Part shown: positions 16,074 to 23,817 of the stretch, piece by piece
Layout of the letters: each line of letters opens with the position of its first letter
Position numbering within the stretch: position 1 is the first letter of the stretch
The notes under the pieces: model-generated
The model's input: the letters and a program-made list of their open reading frames with translations, nothing else
Told to the model about the DNA's origin: nothing
Databases searched by the model: none
Source: Caulobacter sp.
GTDB lineage: Bacteria; Pseudomonadota; Alphaproteobacteria; Caulobacterales; Caulobacteraceae
Direction of reading: 5' to 3'
Length of the DNA: 36,293 nt
Assembly (NCBI GenBank): GCA_017744495.1
Contig: JAGIBE010000218.1
Location: 1-36,293 of the forward strand
Made by a program: the position numbers and the translations under genes

Positions 16074-17846
16074 ATGACCCAGGCCGCATCCGCTTCAAGT
16101 GGCGCGCCAACCCCCTCGATCCCCTGGCCCGCCATGTCGGTGAAGCAGGCCTACGCCCTGATCACCGCCCCCGGCTCGCCCGGCGAGATGGAGGAGATCG
16201 AGATTCGGGGCGTGAAAACGCGGGTCTGGAAGAACTGCCCACCCACCCTGCGCCACACCCTGATGATGGGCCGCACGCACGGCGATAAGATCTTCCTGGT
16301 CCACGAGGACGAGCGGGTCAGCTTCGAGGCCTTCTACCGCGCCGTGACGGTGTTCGCCGCAGAACTGGAAGCGGCCGGCGTCAAGAAGGGCGACCGGGTG
16401 GCCCTGATCATGCGCAACCTGCCCGAATGGCCGGTGGCCTTCTATGCGGGCCTGTCGATCGGCGCGATCCTGACCCCGCTGAACGCCTGGTGGACCGGAC
16501 AGGAACTGGAATACGGCCTGACCGACAGCGGGGCGTCGGTGGCGATCATGGACGTCGAGCGCTTCGAGCGCCTGGCCGAGCACTTCGACAACTGCCCGGA
16601 CCTCAAGCGCGTCTATGTCAGCCGCTCGAAGGAGGAGATCGCCCATCCGTACGTGAAGCGGATGGAGAGCGTGATCGGCTGCCCCAACGACTGGATCAAG
16701 CTGGAGGAGAAGCCGCTGTCGACGGTCGAGCTGGGACCGGAGGACGACGCGACGATCTTCTACACCTCGGGCACGACTGGCAAGCCGAAGGGCGCCCTGG
16801 CCACCCATCGCGCCGTCAACAGCAACATCTTCGCCGCGGCCGCCGCCAGCGCCCGCAGCTTCCTGCGTCGGGGCGAGGCGCCGCCGGAACCCGATCCCAA
16901 CGGCCCGCAGCGTGGCTCGCTGATCTCGGTGCCGTTCTTCCACGCCACCGGCTGCTTCGCGGTGATGAACCCGTCGCTGTTCGGCGGCGCCAAGCTGGCC
17001 ATGATCCGCAAGTGGGATCCGGAAAAGGCCATGCAGCTGATCCAGGACGAGAAGCTGACCCAGATGGGCGGCGTTCCCACCATCGCCTGGCAGATCATCG
17101 AGCATCCCGCCCGCTCCAAGTACGACCTCTCGTCGCTGGAGACCGTGGCCTATGGCGGCGCGCCGTCGGCGCCGGAGCTGGTGCGCAAGATCAAGGAGAT
17201 CTGGCCCAAGAGCTCGCCCGGCAACGGCTGGGGCATGACCGAGACCTCGGCTACCGCCACCAGCAATTCCGGTGAGGATTACGAGAACCGTCCCGACAGC
17301 TGCGGCCCGGCCGTGCCGGTCACCGACCTTAAGATCATGACCCTCGAGCAGCCCTATCGCGAGCTGCCGATCGGCGAGGTCGGCGAGCTGTGGTGCAAGG
17401 GGCCGCAGGTGGTGAAGGGCTACTGGAACAAGCCCGAGGCCACGGCCCAGACCTTCGTCGACGGCTGGGTGCGCACCGGCGACCTGGCGCGGCTGGACGA
17501 AGAGGGCTTCTGCTACATCATCGACCGCGCCAAGGACATGCTGATCCGGGGCGGCGAGAACATCTACTGCATCGAGGTCGAGAACGTCCTCTACGACCAT
17601 CCGGCGGTGATGGACGCGGCGTTGGTGGGCGTCCCGCACAAGACCCTGGGCGAAGAGCCGGCGGCCGTCGTCACCCTGAAGCCCGGCGCCCACGCCGACG
17701 AGGCGGAGCTCCGCGCTTTCGTCGCCGACCGCCTGGCGGCCTTCAAGGTGCCCGTGAAGGTCGTCTTCTGGCCCGAGACCTTGCCACGCAACGCCAACGG
17801 CAAGATCATGAAGAACGAGCTGAAGAAGGTGTTCGTCGAGGGATAG
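16074..17846 (+). CDS. AMP-dependent acyl-CoA synthetase/ligase
   Basis: A 590-aa ANL-superfamily adenylating enzyme. It contains the P-loop-like core YTSGTTGKPKG (from residue 230), the A5 motif GWGMTETSA, the A7/A8 segment YWNKPEATAQTFVDGWVRTGDLA...IDRAKDMLIRGGENIYCIEVE, and the C-terminal A10 lysine in PRNANGKIMKNEL. Such enzymes activate a carboxylic acid with ATP to an acyl-AMP and transfer it to CoA. The acid cannot be told from the sequence; medium/long-chain or aromatic acids are all possible. Start ATG 16074 has GGGAGAG just upstream and removes an unconserved leader from an upstream start at 15990. No signal peptide or membrane segment is seen. It is monocistronic by position, ending at repeat copy 2. 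Confidence 0.92.
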   Translation: MTQAASASSGAPTPSIPWPAMSVKQAYALITAPGSPGEMEEIEIRGVKTRVWKNCPPTLRHTLMMGRTHGDKIFLVHEDERVSFEAFYRAVTVFAAELEAAGVKKGDRVALIMRNLPEWPVAFYAGLSIGAILTPLNAWWTGQELEYGLTDSGASVAIMDVERFERLAEHFDNCPDLKRVYVSRSKEEIAHPYVKRMESVIGCPNDWIKLEEKPLSTVELGPEDDATIFYTSGTTGKPKGALATHRAVNSNIFAAAAASARSFLRRGEAPPEPDPNGPQRGSLISVPFFHATGCFAVMNPSLFGGAKLAMIRKWDPEKAMQLIQDEKLTQMGGVPTIAWQIIEHPARSKYDLSSLETVAYGGAPSAPELVRKIKEIWPKSSPGNGWGMTETSATATSNSGEDYENRPDSCGPAVPVTDLKIMTLEQPYRELPIGEVGELWCKGPQVVKGYWNKPEATAQTFVDGWVRTGDLARLDEEGFCYIIDRAKDMLIRGGENIYCIEVENVLYDHPAVMDAALVGVPHKTLGEEPAAVVTLKPGAHADEAELRAFVADRLAAFKVPVKVVFWPETLPRNANGKIMKNELKKVFVEG

Positions 17847-17855
17847 TCCTCCAGG

Positions 17856-17974
17856 TTTCCCTCCCCTTTATGGGGAGGGTGGACGCGAGGCGGACGGGTG
17901 GGGCCTGCTGACTCATCAAACCCCACCCGACCCTGGCTCCGCCAGGGCCACCCTCCCCGCGAGGGGGAGGGAAA
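17856..17974. repeat. Intergenic palindromic repeat with central GANTC, copy 2
   Basis: About 119 nt. The outer arms TTTCCCTCCCC and the matching GGGGGAGGGAAA pair, with TGGGGAGGG / CCCTCCCC just inside. The right half holds a CCCTGG...CCAGGG hairpin, and the centre has GACTC (17910-17914), a GANTC site. The right arm is the exact 38-nt reverse complement of the left arm of copy 1, so the two copies are in opposite orientation, while the other halves differ, giving a mosaic structure. Like copy 1, it lies between convergent genes (the AMP ligase ending at 17846 and the amidase ending at 17982). Confidence 0.85.
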
Positions 17975-17981
17975 GGCGTCA

Positions 17982-19484
17982 TCAGACGCTCACCGGCGGT
18001 TTGCGCCCCGCCCAGGGCTGGGCCGCTTCCAGCTCGTAGGCCAGTTGCAGCAGCGTCCTTTCCGCCCCGGCGCGCCCGCCGAACTGGACGCCCACCGGCA
18101 GGCCGTCGGCCGTCCAGTGCAGGGGCACGCTCATCGAGGCCGCGCCCGCCACGTTGTGCAGGGTGGTGTAGCCCACATAGGCGTTCAGACGCTCGGTCAG
18201 ATGCGGGATATCGACTGTCCCGGACACCCAGCCCAGCGGCACGGGCGGCGAGCCCAGCACCGGCGAGATGATCACGTCGTAGTGGTCGAACCAGCGGTCG
18301 TAGGCCTGGCCCGCCGCCTTCAGATCGGCCACGGCCTTGGCCAGGCCGTCCGGCGACATCTGGCCGACCAGTTCGGCCATGGCAAGGGTGAAGGGCTCCA
18401 GCAGGGTGTCGTCGGGCTTGCGGCCGATGGCTTTGGTGACCGCGTCGACCAGTTCGGCGGCCCCGCTGGCCCACAGGGCCAGGAAGTCCTGGGCGAAGGC
18501 CGGACCGTTCACGGGCCACTTGGTCGGTTCGACCTTATGGCCCAGCGACTCCATCAGCTTGCCGGCGTTTTCGGTAGCGGTCCGCACCTCGGCCTGCGGC
18601 TGGGCGCCCAGCATGGTCTCGGTCAGGATGCCGACCCGCAGCCGCTGTTTGTCCGGACCCGCTACCAAGCCGACCGGCGGGAAGACGGCGTCCGGACCAT
18701 GGCGCTCGGTGGCGGCCAGCATCGTGGCGCTGTCGCGGACGCTGTGGGTGACGACGTGGGCGACCGACAGGTCGACGCCGCGCATGGGCTCGCGGCCTGG
18801 GACCTGGCGGCCGCGCGAGACCTTCAGGCCGAACAGACCACAGTTGGAGGAGGGGATGCGGATCGAGCCGCCGCCGTCGCTGGCATGGGCGAAGGGCACG
18901 ACTCCGGCCGCCGTCGCCACGGCCGCCCCGCCCGACGAGCCGCCGCTGGACCGCTCCGGGTTCCACGGATTGCGGGTCGGCGGGAAACCCTCCGGCTCGG
19001 TGGTCGGCAGGAAGCCGTATTCCGGCGTCGAGGACTTGCCGATGACGACCAGCCCGGCCTTGTCGAAGCCGTCGATATAGGCCGGCTGGTCCTTGGCCGG
19101 CGGGTTGCGCAGCATGGCGCGCGAGCCGCTGAAGGTGGGCAGGCCCACATAGTCGTCCAGGTCCTTGACCAGGAACGGCACGCCCGCGAACGGACCGGCG
19201 GAGGGAGCCGTTCCGGCGTCCAGGCGCTTGGCCTTGTCGACGGCGCGGTCGAAGTCGGGGGTGACCAGGAAGCCCAGCTTGGGGTTCAGCGCCTCGGCGT
19301 CGCGCACGGCCTTTTCCGTCACCTCCAGGGCGCTGACCTCCTTGCGGCGGATGCGGCCGGCGATCTCGACGGCGTCGGGCGTCCACGGCGCGGTGGCGGG
19401 CGCCGTCTTGGCTCCGGCCTCCGAAGCAGCGGCAGCGGCGATCGTGGCGGCGCCGGCCGCCAGGCCCTCACGTCTGGACATCAT
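17982..19484 (-). CDS. Exported amidase-signature enzyme
   Basis: 500 aa, amidase signature family. The Ser-cisSer-Lys triad is present: K107 in GVPFLVKDLDD, the serine pair S183/S184 in GGSSGGAA, and the nucleophile S207 in DGGGSIRIPSS. The N-terminus (MMSRREGLAAGAATIAAAAASEAGA) is an Arg-containing, Ala-rich export signal; the SRREGLAAGA pattern resembles a twin-arginine leader although it is weak. Members hydrolyse C-N bonds of amides, including peptide amides, aryl acylamides and carbamates. GatA is unlikely because it is cytosolic and no gatB or gatC is nearby. The start has GGGGGAAA upstream (19485-19500 on the reverse strand). It is divergent from tlyA. Confidence 0.92.
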   Translation of the reverse strand: MMSRREGLAAGAATIAAAAASEAGAKTAPATAPWTPDAVEIAGRIRRKEVSALEVTEKAVRDAEALNPKLGFLVTPDFDRAVDKAKRLDAGTAPSAGPFAGVPFLVKDLDDYVGLPTFSGSRAMLRNPPAKDQPAYIDGFDKAGLVVIGKSSTPEYGFLPTTEPEGFPPTRNPWNPERSSGGSSGGAAVATAAGVVPFAHASDGGGSIRIPSSNCGLFGLKVSRGRQVPGREPMRGVDLSVAHVVTHSVRDSATMLAATERHGPDAVFPPVGLVAGPDKQRLRVGILTETMLGAQPQAEVRTATENAGKLMESLGHKVEPTKWPVNGPAFAQDFLALWASGAAELVDAVTKAIGRKPDDTLLEPFTLAMAELVGQMSPDGLAKAVADLKAAGQAYDRWFDHYDVIISPVLGSPPVPLGWVSGTVDIPHLTERLNAYVGYTTLHNVAGAASMSVPLHWTADGLPVGVQFGGRAGAERTLLQLAYELEAAQPWAGRKPPVSV

Positions 19485-19594
19485 GCGTTTCCCCCTTTTG
19501 GGTCCCTATGTCCCGACGTCTGAAGCGCGTCGGTGATCAATGATCACTGTGAACCCAAGGGCGTCTGATCCGCAAGTCGTGCTACAGCCGCCCG

Positions 19595-20326
19595 ATGACA
19601 CGCAAACGCGCCGACATCCTGCTGGTCGAGGCCGGCCTGTTCGACAGCCGGGCCAAGGCCCGCGCCGCCATCGAGGCCGGAGCGGTGAAGGCCGACGGCA
19701 AGGTCGTGACCAAGCCGTCGCAGGAAATCGAGGAGACCGCGGTGCTGGAAGGCGTCGCGGCCTTTCCCTGGGTGGGACGCGGCGCCCTGAAGCTGGCCCA
19801 TGCCCTGGACCTATGGCCGATCGCGGTGGAGGGGCGGATCGCCCTGGACGTCGGGGCCTCGACCGGCGGCTTCACCGAGGTGTTGCTGTCGAAGGGCGCG
19901 GCCAAGGTCTACGCCGTCGACGTCGGCCGCGAGCAGCTGCATCCGCGCATCGCCGGCGATCCCCGCGTGGTCGACCGCTCGGGCGTCGACGCCCGGACGC
20001 TGGACCAGCGTTACCTGGACGAGGCTCCCGAGGTGGTGGTCAGCGACGTCAGCTTCATCTCGGTGGAGAAGTGCCTGCCCGTGGCCCTGGACCTGGCCGC
20101 GCCGGGCGCGGACCTTGTCACCCTGATCAAGCCGCAGTTCGAGGCCGGTCGCGAGCGGGTGGGCAAGGGCGGGCTGGTCAAGGCCCCCGAGGTCATCGCC
20201 GACTGCATCGCCTCAGTCCGCGCCTTCGTCGAGGCGGCGGGCTGGACGGTGAAAGCCGTTGCGCAAAGCCCGATCACCGGCGGCGACGGGCAGGTCGAGC
20301 ACCTGCTGTGGGCGGTGAAGGCCTAG
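19595..20326 (+). CDS. tlyA: TlyA-family 23S/16S rRNA 2'-O-methyltransferase
   Basis: 243 aa. An N-terminal S4 RNA-binding domain (RADILLVEAGLFDSRAKARAAIEAGAVKADGKVV) is joined to an FtsJ/RrmJ-like Rossmann methyltransferase with SAM motif LDVGASTGGFTE (residues 84-95). The catalytic tetrad residues are visible as K66 (GRGALKLAHAL), D151 (VVSDVSFIS), K179 (LIKPQFE) and the C-terminal glutamate near 238. TlyA methylates cytidine 2'-OH in rRNA and in some species affects sensitivity to capreomycin; it is often misnamed haemolysin. In many bacteria it neighbours dxs, but dxs is not in the flanking sequence here. ATG 19595 gives the expected MTRKRADILL start. Confidence 0.93.
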   Translation: MTRKRADILLVEAGLFDSRAKARAAIEAGAVKADGKVVTKPSQEIEETAVLEGVAAFPWVGRGALKLAHALDLWPIAVEGRIALDVGASTGGFTEVLLSKGAAKVYAVDVGREQLHPRIAGDPRVVDRSGVDARTLDQRYLDEAPEVVVSDVSFISVEKCLPVALDLAAPGADLVTLIKPQFEAGRERVGKGGLVKAPEVIADCIASVRAFVEAAGWTVKAVAQSPITGGDGQVEHLLWAVKA

Positions 20327-20329
20327 GCG

Positions 20330-20364
20330 CAAGAAAAGGCCGCCGGCGCGAACGCTGGCGGCCT
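20330..20364 (-). terminator. Rho-independent terminator of the glycine-zipper gene
   Basis: A 28-nt hairpin: AGGCCGCC (20337-20344) and GGCGGCCT (20357-20364) are perfect arms, with an inner GCG/CGC pairing closed by CGAA. Read on the minus strand it is followed by TTTTCTT, as for an intrinsic terminator of the gene ending at 20393. On the plus strand it starts 10 nt after the tlyA stop but lacks a T-run, so it would be only a weak terminator for tlyA. Confidence 0.75.
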
Positions 20365-20392
20365 CAAATGATCGAATGAGAAATCGGGTCGG

Positions 20393-21028
20393 TTAGTCGA
20401 CGACCTGATAGCGGCCCGAGGCGTCCGGACAGACGCGCACGAAGCGTTTCTGGGTGCGGCCGTCGGGCAGGTAGATCGGGCTTTCGGCCAGGGTGCAGCC
20501 GTTGGCGTCGGCCTTGCTGTCGCTCACGCCGTAGGAGCGCTCGGACTCATAGGTGTAGCTGTCGCGACGATCGCCGTAGCGGCTGTCCTCGTAGCGGCCG
20601 CTGTTGCTGTAGCGGTCGTCATAGCCCTGGTCGTAGGTGTTGTACGAACCCTGGCTGTAGGACGGGGGAGGGGGCGGCGGCGGATTGGCGCCCGGGGAGC
20701 AGGCGGCCGAGTTGCGGCCGATGGCCGAGCCGGCGATCGCGCCGAGCAAGCCACCCAGCACGGCGCCTTCGGTGCGCGCGCCCTTGGCCGCTACGCCGCT
20801 GCCGATCGCCGCGCCGATGCCGGCGCCGGCCAGGCCGCCGCCCGTGCCGCGCTGCGTCGTGCTGCGACGGCAGGGGTCGTAGTAGTAGCCGTTGCTGTCG
20901 TAGTTGCCGCCGCCGGCATAGGCGCCCGCGTTGCCATAGGCGCCGTAGGCCTGGGCCGAGGCCATCGTCGGGACCAGCGCGCCGGCCAGGGTGGCGGCCG
21001 CGGCGACGCCGAGAACGGTCTTGAACAT
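20393..21028 (-). CDS. Glycine-zipper envelope protein
   Basis: 211 aa. Signal peptide MFKTVLGVAAAATLAGALVPTMASA, then a Tyr/Gly/Asn-rich stretch, then a glycine-zipper double helix (GTGGGLAGAGIGAAIGSGVA...EGAVLGGLLGAIAGSAIGRNS) like that of 17-kDa surface antigens and other 2TM glycine-zipper proteins. A PPPPPPP spacer, a Tyr/Asp/Arg/Ser-rich disordered region and a conserved tail CTLAESPIYLPDGRTQKRFVRVCPDASGRYQVVD follow. Cysteines in the tail may pair. Start ATG 21028 is preceded by GGAGGAG 8 nt upstream, a very strong site that excludes the longer frame to 21127. An outer-membrane or periplasmic structural role is likely; there is no known catalytic function. Confidence 0.85.
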   Translation of the reverse strand: MFKTVLGVAAAATLAGALVPTMASAQAYGAYGNAGAYAGGGNYDSNGYYYDPCRRSTTQRGTGGGLAGAGIGAAIGSGVAAKGARTEGAVLGGLLGAIAGSAIGRNSAACSPGANPPPPPPPSYSQGSYNTYDQGYDDRYSNSGRYEDSRYGDRRDSYTYESERSYGVSDSKADANGCTLAESPIYLPDGRTQKRFVRVCPDASGRYQVVD

Positions 21029-21100
21029 CTTGAAAACTCCTCCGACCGAGTCCGCCGATGCTCGGACCCGCCTTTCCGACCTAAAGTGCCAAGCTCTTGA

Positions 21101-21126
21101 TGAACGGCTGTTGAGCGACCCGTTCA
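21101..21126. promoter_or_regulatory. Inverted repeat upstream of the glycine-zipper gene
   Basis: Perfect 7-bp arms TGAACGG (21101-21107) and CCGTTCA (21120-21126) with a 12-nt spacer, about 75-100 nt before the minus-strand start at 21028. Its position suits an operator or promoter element, but no regulator is identified. The rest of the 255-nt gap 21029-21283 shows nothing else I can support. Confidence 0.3.
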
Positions 21127-21283
21127 TCTTCGTTCACGCGCATTCGTCTCAAATGCGTTATGGAGCGTCCAAAGCTTGTCGGCGTCGATCGTGGCGCGGA
21201 CATGGCGGGCGTCCGCGTCCCCGAAATCATGACCTGAAATGGCCGGGCCCGGTGAAGGTTCCGCCGCACGAATTGGACTTTCT

Positions 21284-22510
21284 ATGCGTGAACTGAGGAT
21301 CCAGGCGGTCGGCGCCCAGGGCGACGGCATCGCCGAGGGCTCTTTTGTCCCCCTGACCCTGCCCGGCGAACTGATCTCCGCCGAGATGGCCGGCAACCGC
21401 GGCGAGCTGGTCGAGGTGCTGGAGCCCAGCCCCGATCGCGTCGTCCCGCCGTGCCGGCACTTCGGCGTCTGCGGCGGCTGCGCCTTCCAGCACTGGGACG
21501 CCAAGCCGTACCTGGAGTGGAAGCGCGAGCAGGTCCAGTTCCAACTGGCCCGCGAGGGCCTGGAGACCGAGGTCCTGCCGACCTTCGCCTCCCCGCCGGC
21601 CTCGCGCCGCCGCGTGGCCCTGCACGCCCGGGGCGGCAAGGGCGGGGCGCGGCTGGGCTTCAAGGAGCGCCGCTCCTGGAATCTGGTGCGGATCGAAGAG
21701 TGCCCGGTGACCCATCCCAAGCTGGTCGCGGCCTTCCCCGGTCTGGCTCGCCTGGCCGCGCCTTTCCTGGAGCACCCCAAGTCGGCCCCGACGCTGCACG
21801 TCACCCTGACCGCCACGGGCCTGGACATCGACGTTACCGGCGTCGAGGCCAAGAGCGGCGGGTTGTCGGCCGACGCCCGAGTGCGGGCGGCGATGATCGC
21901 TGGTGAGAACGACTTCGCCCGCGTCACCCTGGCCGGCGAGATGATCTACATGGCCCGCCAGCCGATGGTGAAGCTGGGCCCGGCCATCGTCGGCCTGCCG
22001 GCCGGCAGCTTCCTGCAGGCCGTGCCCCAGGCCGAGAAGGCCATGGTCGATTTCGCGGTCGAGGCGGCCCAGGGCGCGTCGAAGATCGTCGATCTGTTCA
22101 GCGGCGTGGGCACCTTCACCTTCCGCCTGGCCGAGATCGGCGGCGTCTATGCCGCCGACAGCGCCGCCCCGGCCATCGCGGCCCTGAAGGGCGCGCTGGG
22201 CACGGCCAACGGCCTGAAGGCGATCACCGCCGAGGCGCGCGACCTGACCCGCCGGCCGGTGCTGTCCACCGAGCTGAACAAGGTCGATGTAGCCGTGCTG
22301 GACCCGCCCCGCGCCGGGGCCTTCGAGCAGCACGTCGAGATCGCCAAGTCCAAGGTGGCCCGGGTGGTCGGCGTGTCGTGCAATCCCGCCACCTTCGCCC
22401 GCGACGCCAAGATCCTGGTCGACGCCGGCTTCAAGCTCGAGCGGGTCTTGCCGGTGGACCAGTTCCTGTGGTCGCCGCATATTGAGCTGGTGGGAGTCTT
22501 CTCCCGCTAG
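21284..22510 (+). CDS. TrmA/RlmD-family RNA (uracil-5) methyltransferase
   Basis: 408 aa. An N-terminal TRAM-like segment (LRIQAVGAQGDGIA...GE) is followed by the iron-sulfur motif CRHFGVCGGCAFQH with C57, C63 and C66 and a fourth cysteine at C140 (EECPVTH), so a [4Fe-4S] cluster is expected. The SAM-binding motif is VDLFSGVGTFTFRLA. The catalytic segments are DPPRAG and SCNPATFARD, with the nucleophile at C366. These enzymes make m5U in 23S rRNA (RlmD/RlmC) or tRNA; the cluster favours the RlmD-like branch. Start ATG 21284 gives the conserved MRELRIQAVGAQGDG; an ATG at 21239 adds a leader with no homology. The following methyltransferase gene begins 27 nt after the stop. Confidence 0.9.
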   Translation: MRELRIQAVGAQGDGIAEGSFVPLTLPGELISAEMAGNRGELVEVLEPSPDRVVPPCRHFGVCGGCAFQHWDAKPYLEWKREQVQFQLAREGLETEVLPTFASPPASRRRVALHARGGKGGARLGFKERRSWNLVRIEECPVTHPKLVAAFPGLARLAAPFLEHPKSAPTLHVTLTATGLDIDVTGVEAKSGGLSADARVRAAMIAGENDFARVTLAGEMIYMARQPMVKLGPAIVGLPAGSFLQAVPQAEKAMVDFAVEAAQGASKIVDLFSGVGTFTFRLAEIGGVYAADSAAPAIAALKGALGTANGLKAITAEARDLTRRPVLSTELNKVDVAVLDPPRAGAFEQHVEIAKSKVARVVGVSCNPATFARDAKILVDAGFKLERVLPVDQFLWSPHIELVGVFSR

Positions 22511-22536
22511 GACGGCCTTAGCCGTCTGGAGACGGC
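22511..22536 (+). promoter_or_regulatory. Mutually exclusive hairpins over a ribosome binding site
   Basis: GACGGC occurs at 22511-22516 and again at 22531-22536, and its complement GCCGTC lies between them at 22521-22526. The middle copy can pair with the first (CTTA loop) or with the second (TGGA loop). The second pairing buries the GGAG Shine-Dalgarno (22528-22531) directly before the ATG at 22538; the first leaves it open. This is the geometry of a simple translational switch linked to termination of the upstream gene. It could be chance in GC-rich DNA. Confidence 0.4.
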
Positions 22537-22537
22537 C

Positions 22538-23629
22538 ATGGATGAGCGATCCGGCAAGGCGGGCGAACCCAGGGAGAGCGGTCCCAAGGGGCGCGGCGCC
22601 TTCGCCCTGGACGGGGCCAGTCAGCGCGCCAAGGCGGCGGTCAAGGCCGCCTGGTGGACCGCCGCCGGCGGCGTCACCCGAGCCTTGGCCCGGCCCACCA
22701 AGGGCGAGGCCAAGGTCAAGTTCGAGCCGAAAGGCCCGCCCGTCTCGACCGAGCGGCTGCGCAAGGCCTATCTGAGCGCCTTCGACAAGGACGCCGCCGA
22801 CGTCGCCACCGGCCTCTACCCGCCGCTGGACGGCGGTTCGGGCAATCCGGCCGAGGCTTTCCGCCAGGCCCTGGACGTCATCGCCGACGCCCGCGCCGTC
22901 GACCAGCGCCGCCGGCGAGGCGATGGCGTCGAGGTGCGCCAGGAGGCAGAGAGCGAGGGCTATCCCAACTACTACCGGCAGAACTTCCACTTCCAGTCCG
23001 GCGGGTGGTTCACCGACGCCAGCGCCCGCCGCTACGAGGCCCAGGTCGAGGCGCTGTTTTCGGGCGCTGCCGGGGCCATGCGCCGGCGGGCCCTGTCCCT
23101 GCTGGCCCGCCACTGGCGCGGCAAGGACCAGCGCGGGCTGAAGCTGGTCGATATCGCCTGCGGCTCGGGCGCGTTCCTCAGCGATCTCAGCGCCGCCTTC
23201 CCGCGCGCCGCCATCGCCGGCCTGGACCTTTCGCGCGCCTATCTGGCCGCCGCCCGCAGCCGCTCGGGTCGAGGCGGGGTGCAGGCCAACGCCGAGGCCC
23301 TGCCGTTCGCCGACGCCAGCCTGGATGCGGTCACCTGCGTCTATCTGTTCCACGAGCTGCCGCCGCGCGTGAGGCCGGTGGTGGCCGCCGAGATCGCCCG
23401 GGTGCTCAAGCCCGGCGGCGTGCTGGCCTTCGCCGATTCGGTGCAGCCGGCCGACGAGCCGGACCTGTCGCGCCTGCTGGAGGCCTTCCCGGCCTATTTC
23501 CACGAGCCGTACTATTCGACCTACGCCCAGACCGATCTGCCGGCCCTGTTCGGCGCGGCGGGGCTGAGCGTAGCCGCGAGCGACCAGGCGTTCCTGACCA
23601 AGGCGCTGCTGCTGGAAAAGACCTGTTGA
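22538..23629 (+). CDS. Class I SAM-dependent methyltransferase
   Basis: 363 aa. A basic, Ala/Lys-rich N-terminal region of about 130 residues precedes a UbiE/Methyltransf_11-like domain: motif I VDIACGSGAFL (about 205-215), the acidic loop GLDLSRAYL, motif II DAVTCVYLFHELPP, and motif III VLKPGGVLAFADS. The segment YPNYYRQNFHFQSGGWFTD is strongly patterned and probably belongs to the substrate-binding cap. The substrate is not evident; small molecules or lipids are more usual than RNA for this fold. The start at ATG 22538 (MDERSG) is supported by GGAG 6 nt upstream. Probably cotranscribed with the preceding RNA methyltransferase gene. Confidence 0.85.
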   Translation: MDERSGKAGEPRESGPKGRGAFALDGASQRAKAAVKAAWWTAAGGVTRALARPTKGEAKVKFEPKGPPVSTERLRKAYLSAFDKDAADVATGLYPPLDGGSGNPAEAFRQALDVIADARAVDQRRRRGDGVEVRQEAESEGYPNYYRQNFHFQSGGWFTDASARRYEAQVEALFSGAAGAMRRRALSLLARHWRGKDQRGLKLVDIACGSGAFLSDLSAAFPRAAIAGLDLSRAYLAAARSRSGRGGVQANAEALPFADASLDAVTCVYLFHELPPRVRPVVAAEIARVLKPGGVLAFADSVQPADEPDLSRLLEAFPAYFHEPYYSTYAQTDLPALFGAAGLSVAASDQAFLTKALLLEKTC

Positions 23630-23716
23630 ACCGAGCCATCATGGCCATTGCCTAGGCCGACGGGCTCCTGTATTCGAACCGACCTCTTCGCCGACGCTTC
23701 TTGTGTCGACCCGGAT

Positions 23717-23790
23717 GGCCCGGTGGCGGAGTGGTGACGCAGCGGATTGCAAATCCGTGCACCCCGGTTCGATTCCGGGCCGGGCCTCCA
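23717..23790 (+). tRNA. tRNA-Cys (GCA)
   Basis: A 74-nt cloverleaf with CCA encoded. Acceptor arms GGCCCGG (23717-23723) and CCGGGCC (23780-23786), discriminator T, then CCA at 23788-23790. The anticodon arm GCGGA-TTGCAAA-TCCGT gives anticodon GCA. The T arm is CCCGG-TTCGATT-CCGGG. The gene is isolated, 87 nt after the methyltransferase stop and 28 nt before the convergent stop of the PDZ-protein gene. Confidence 0.97.
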
Positions 23791-23817
23791 CCTTTCCCCT
23801 CGCAGTTCAGGCGTTCC

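Noticed and set aside
17982..19484. Calling the amidase GatA
   Set aside because: It has an export signal, a divergent sequence and no gatB or gatC neighbours.
17898..19523. 541-codon open frame opposite the amidase gene
   Set aside because: Composition is shadow-like (Gly/Arg/Gln/His rich), it starts within repeat copy 2, and the opposite strand encodes a complete amidase with its triad.
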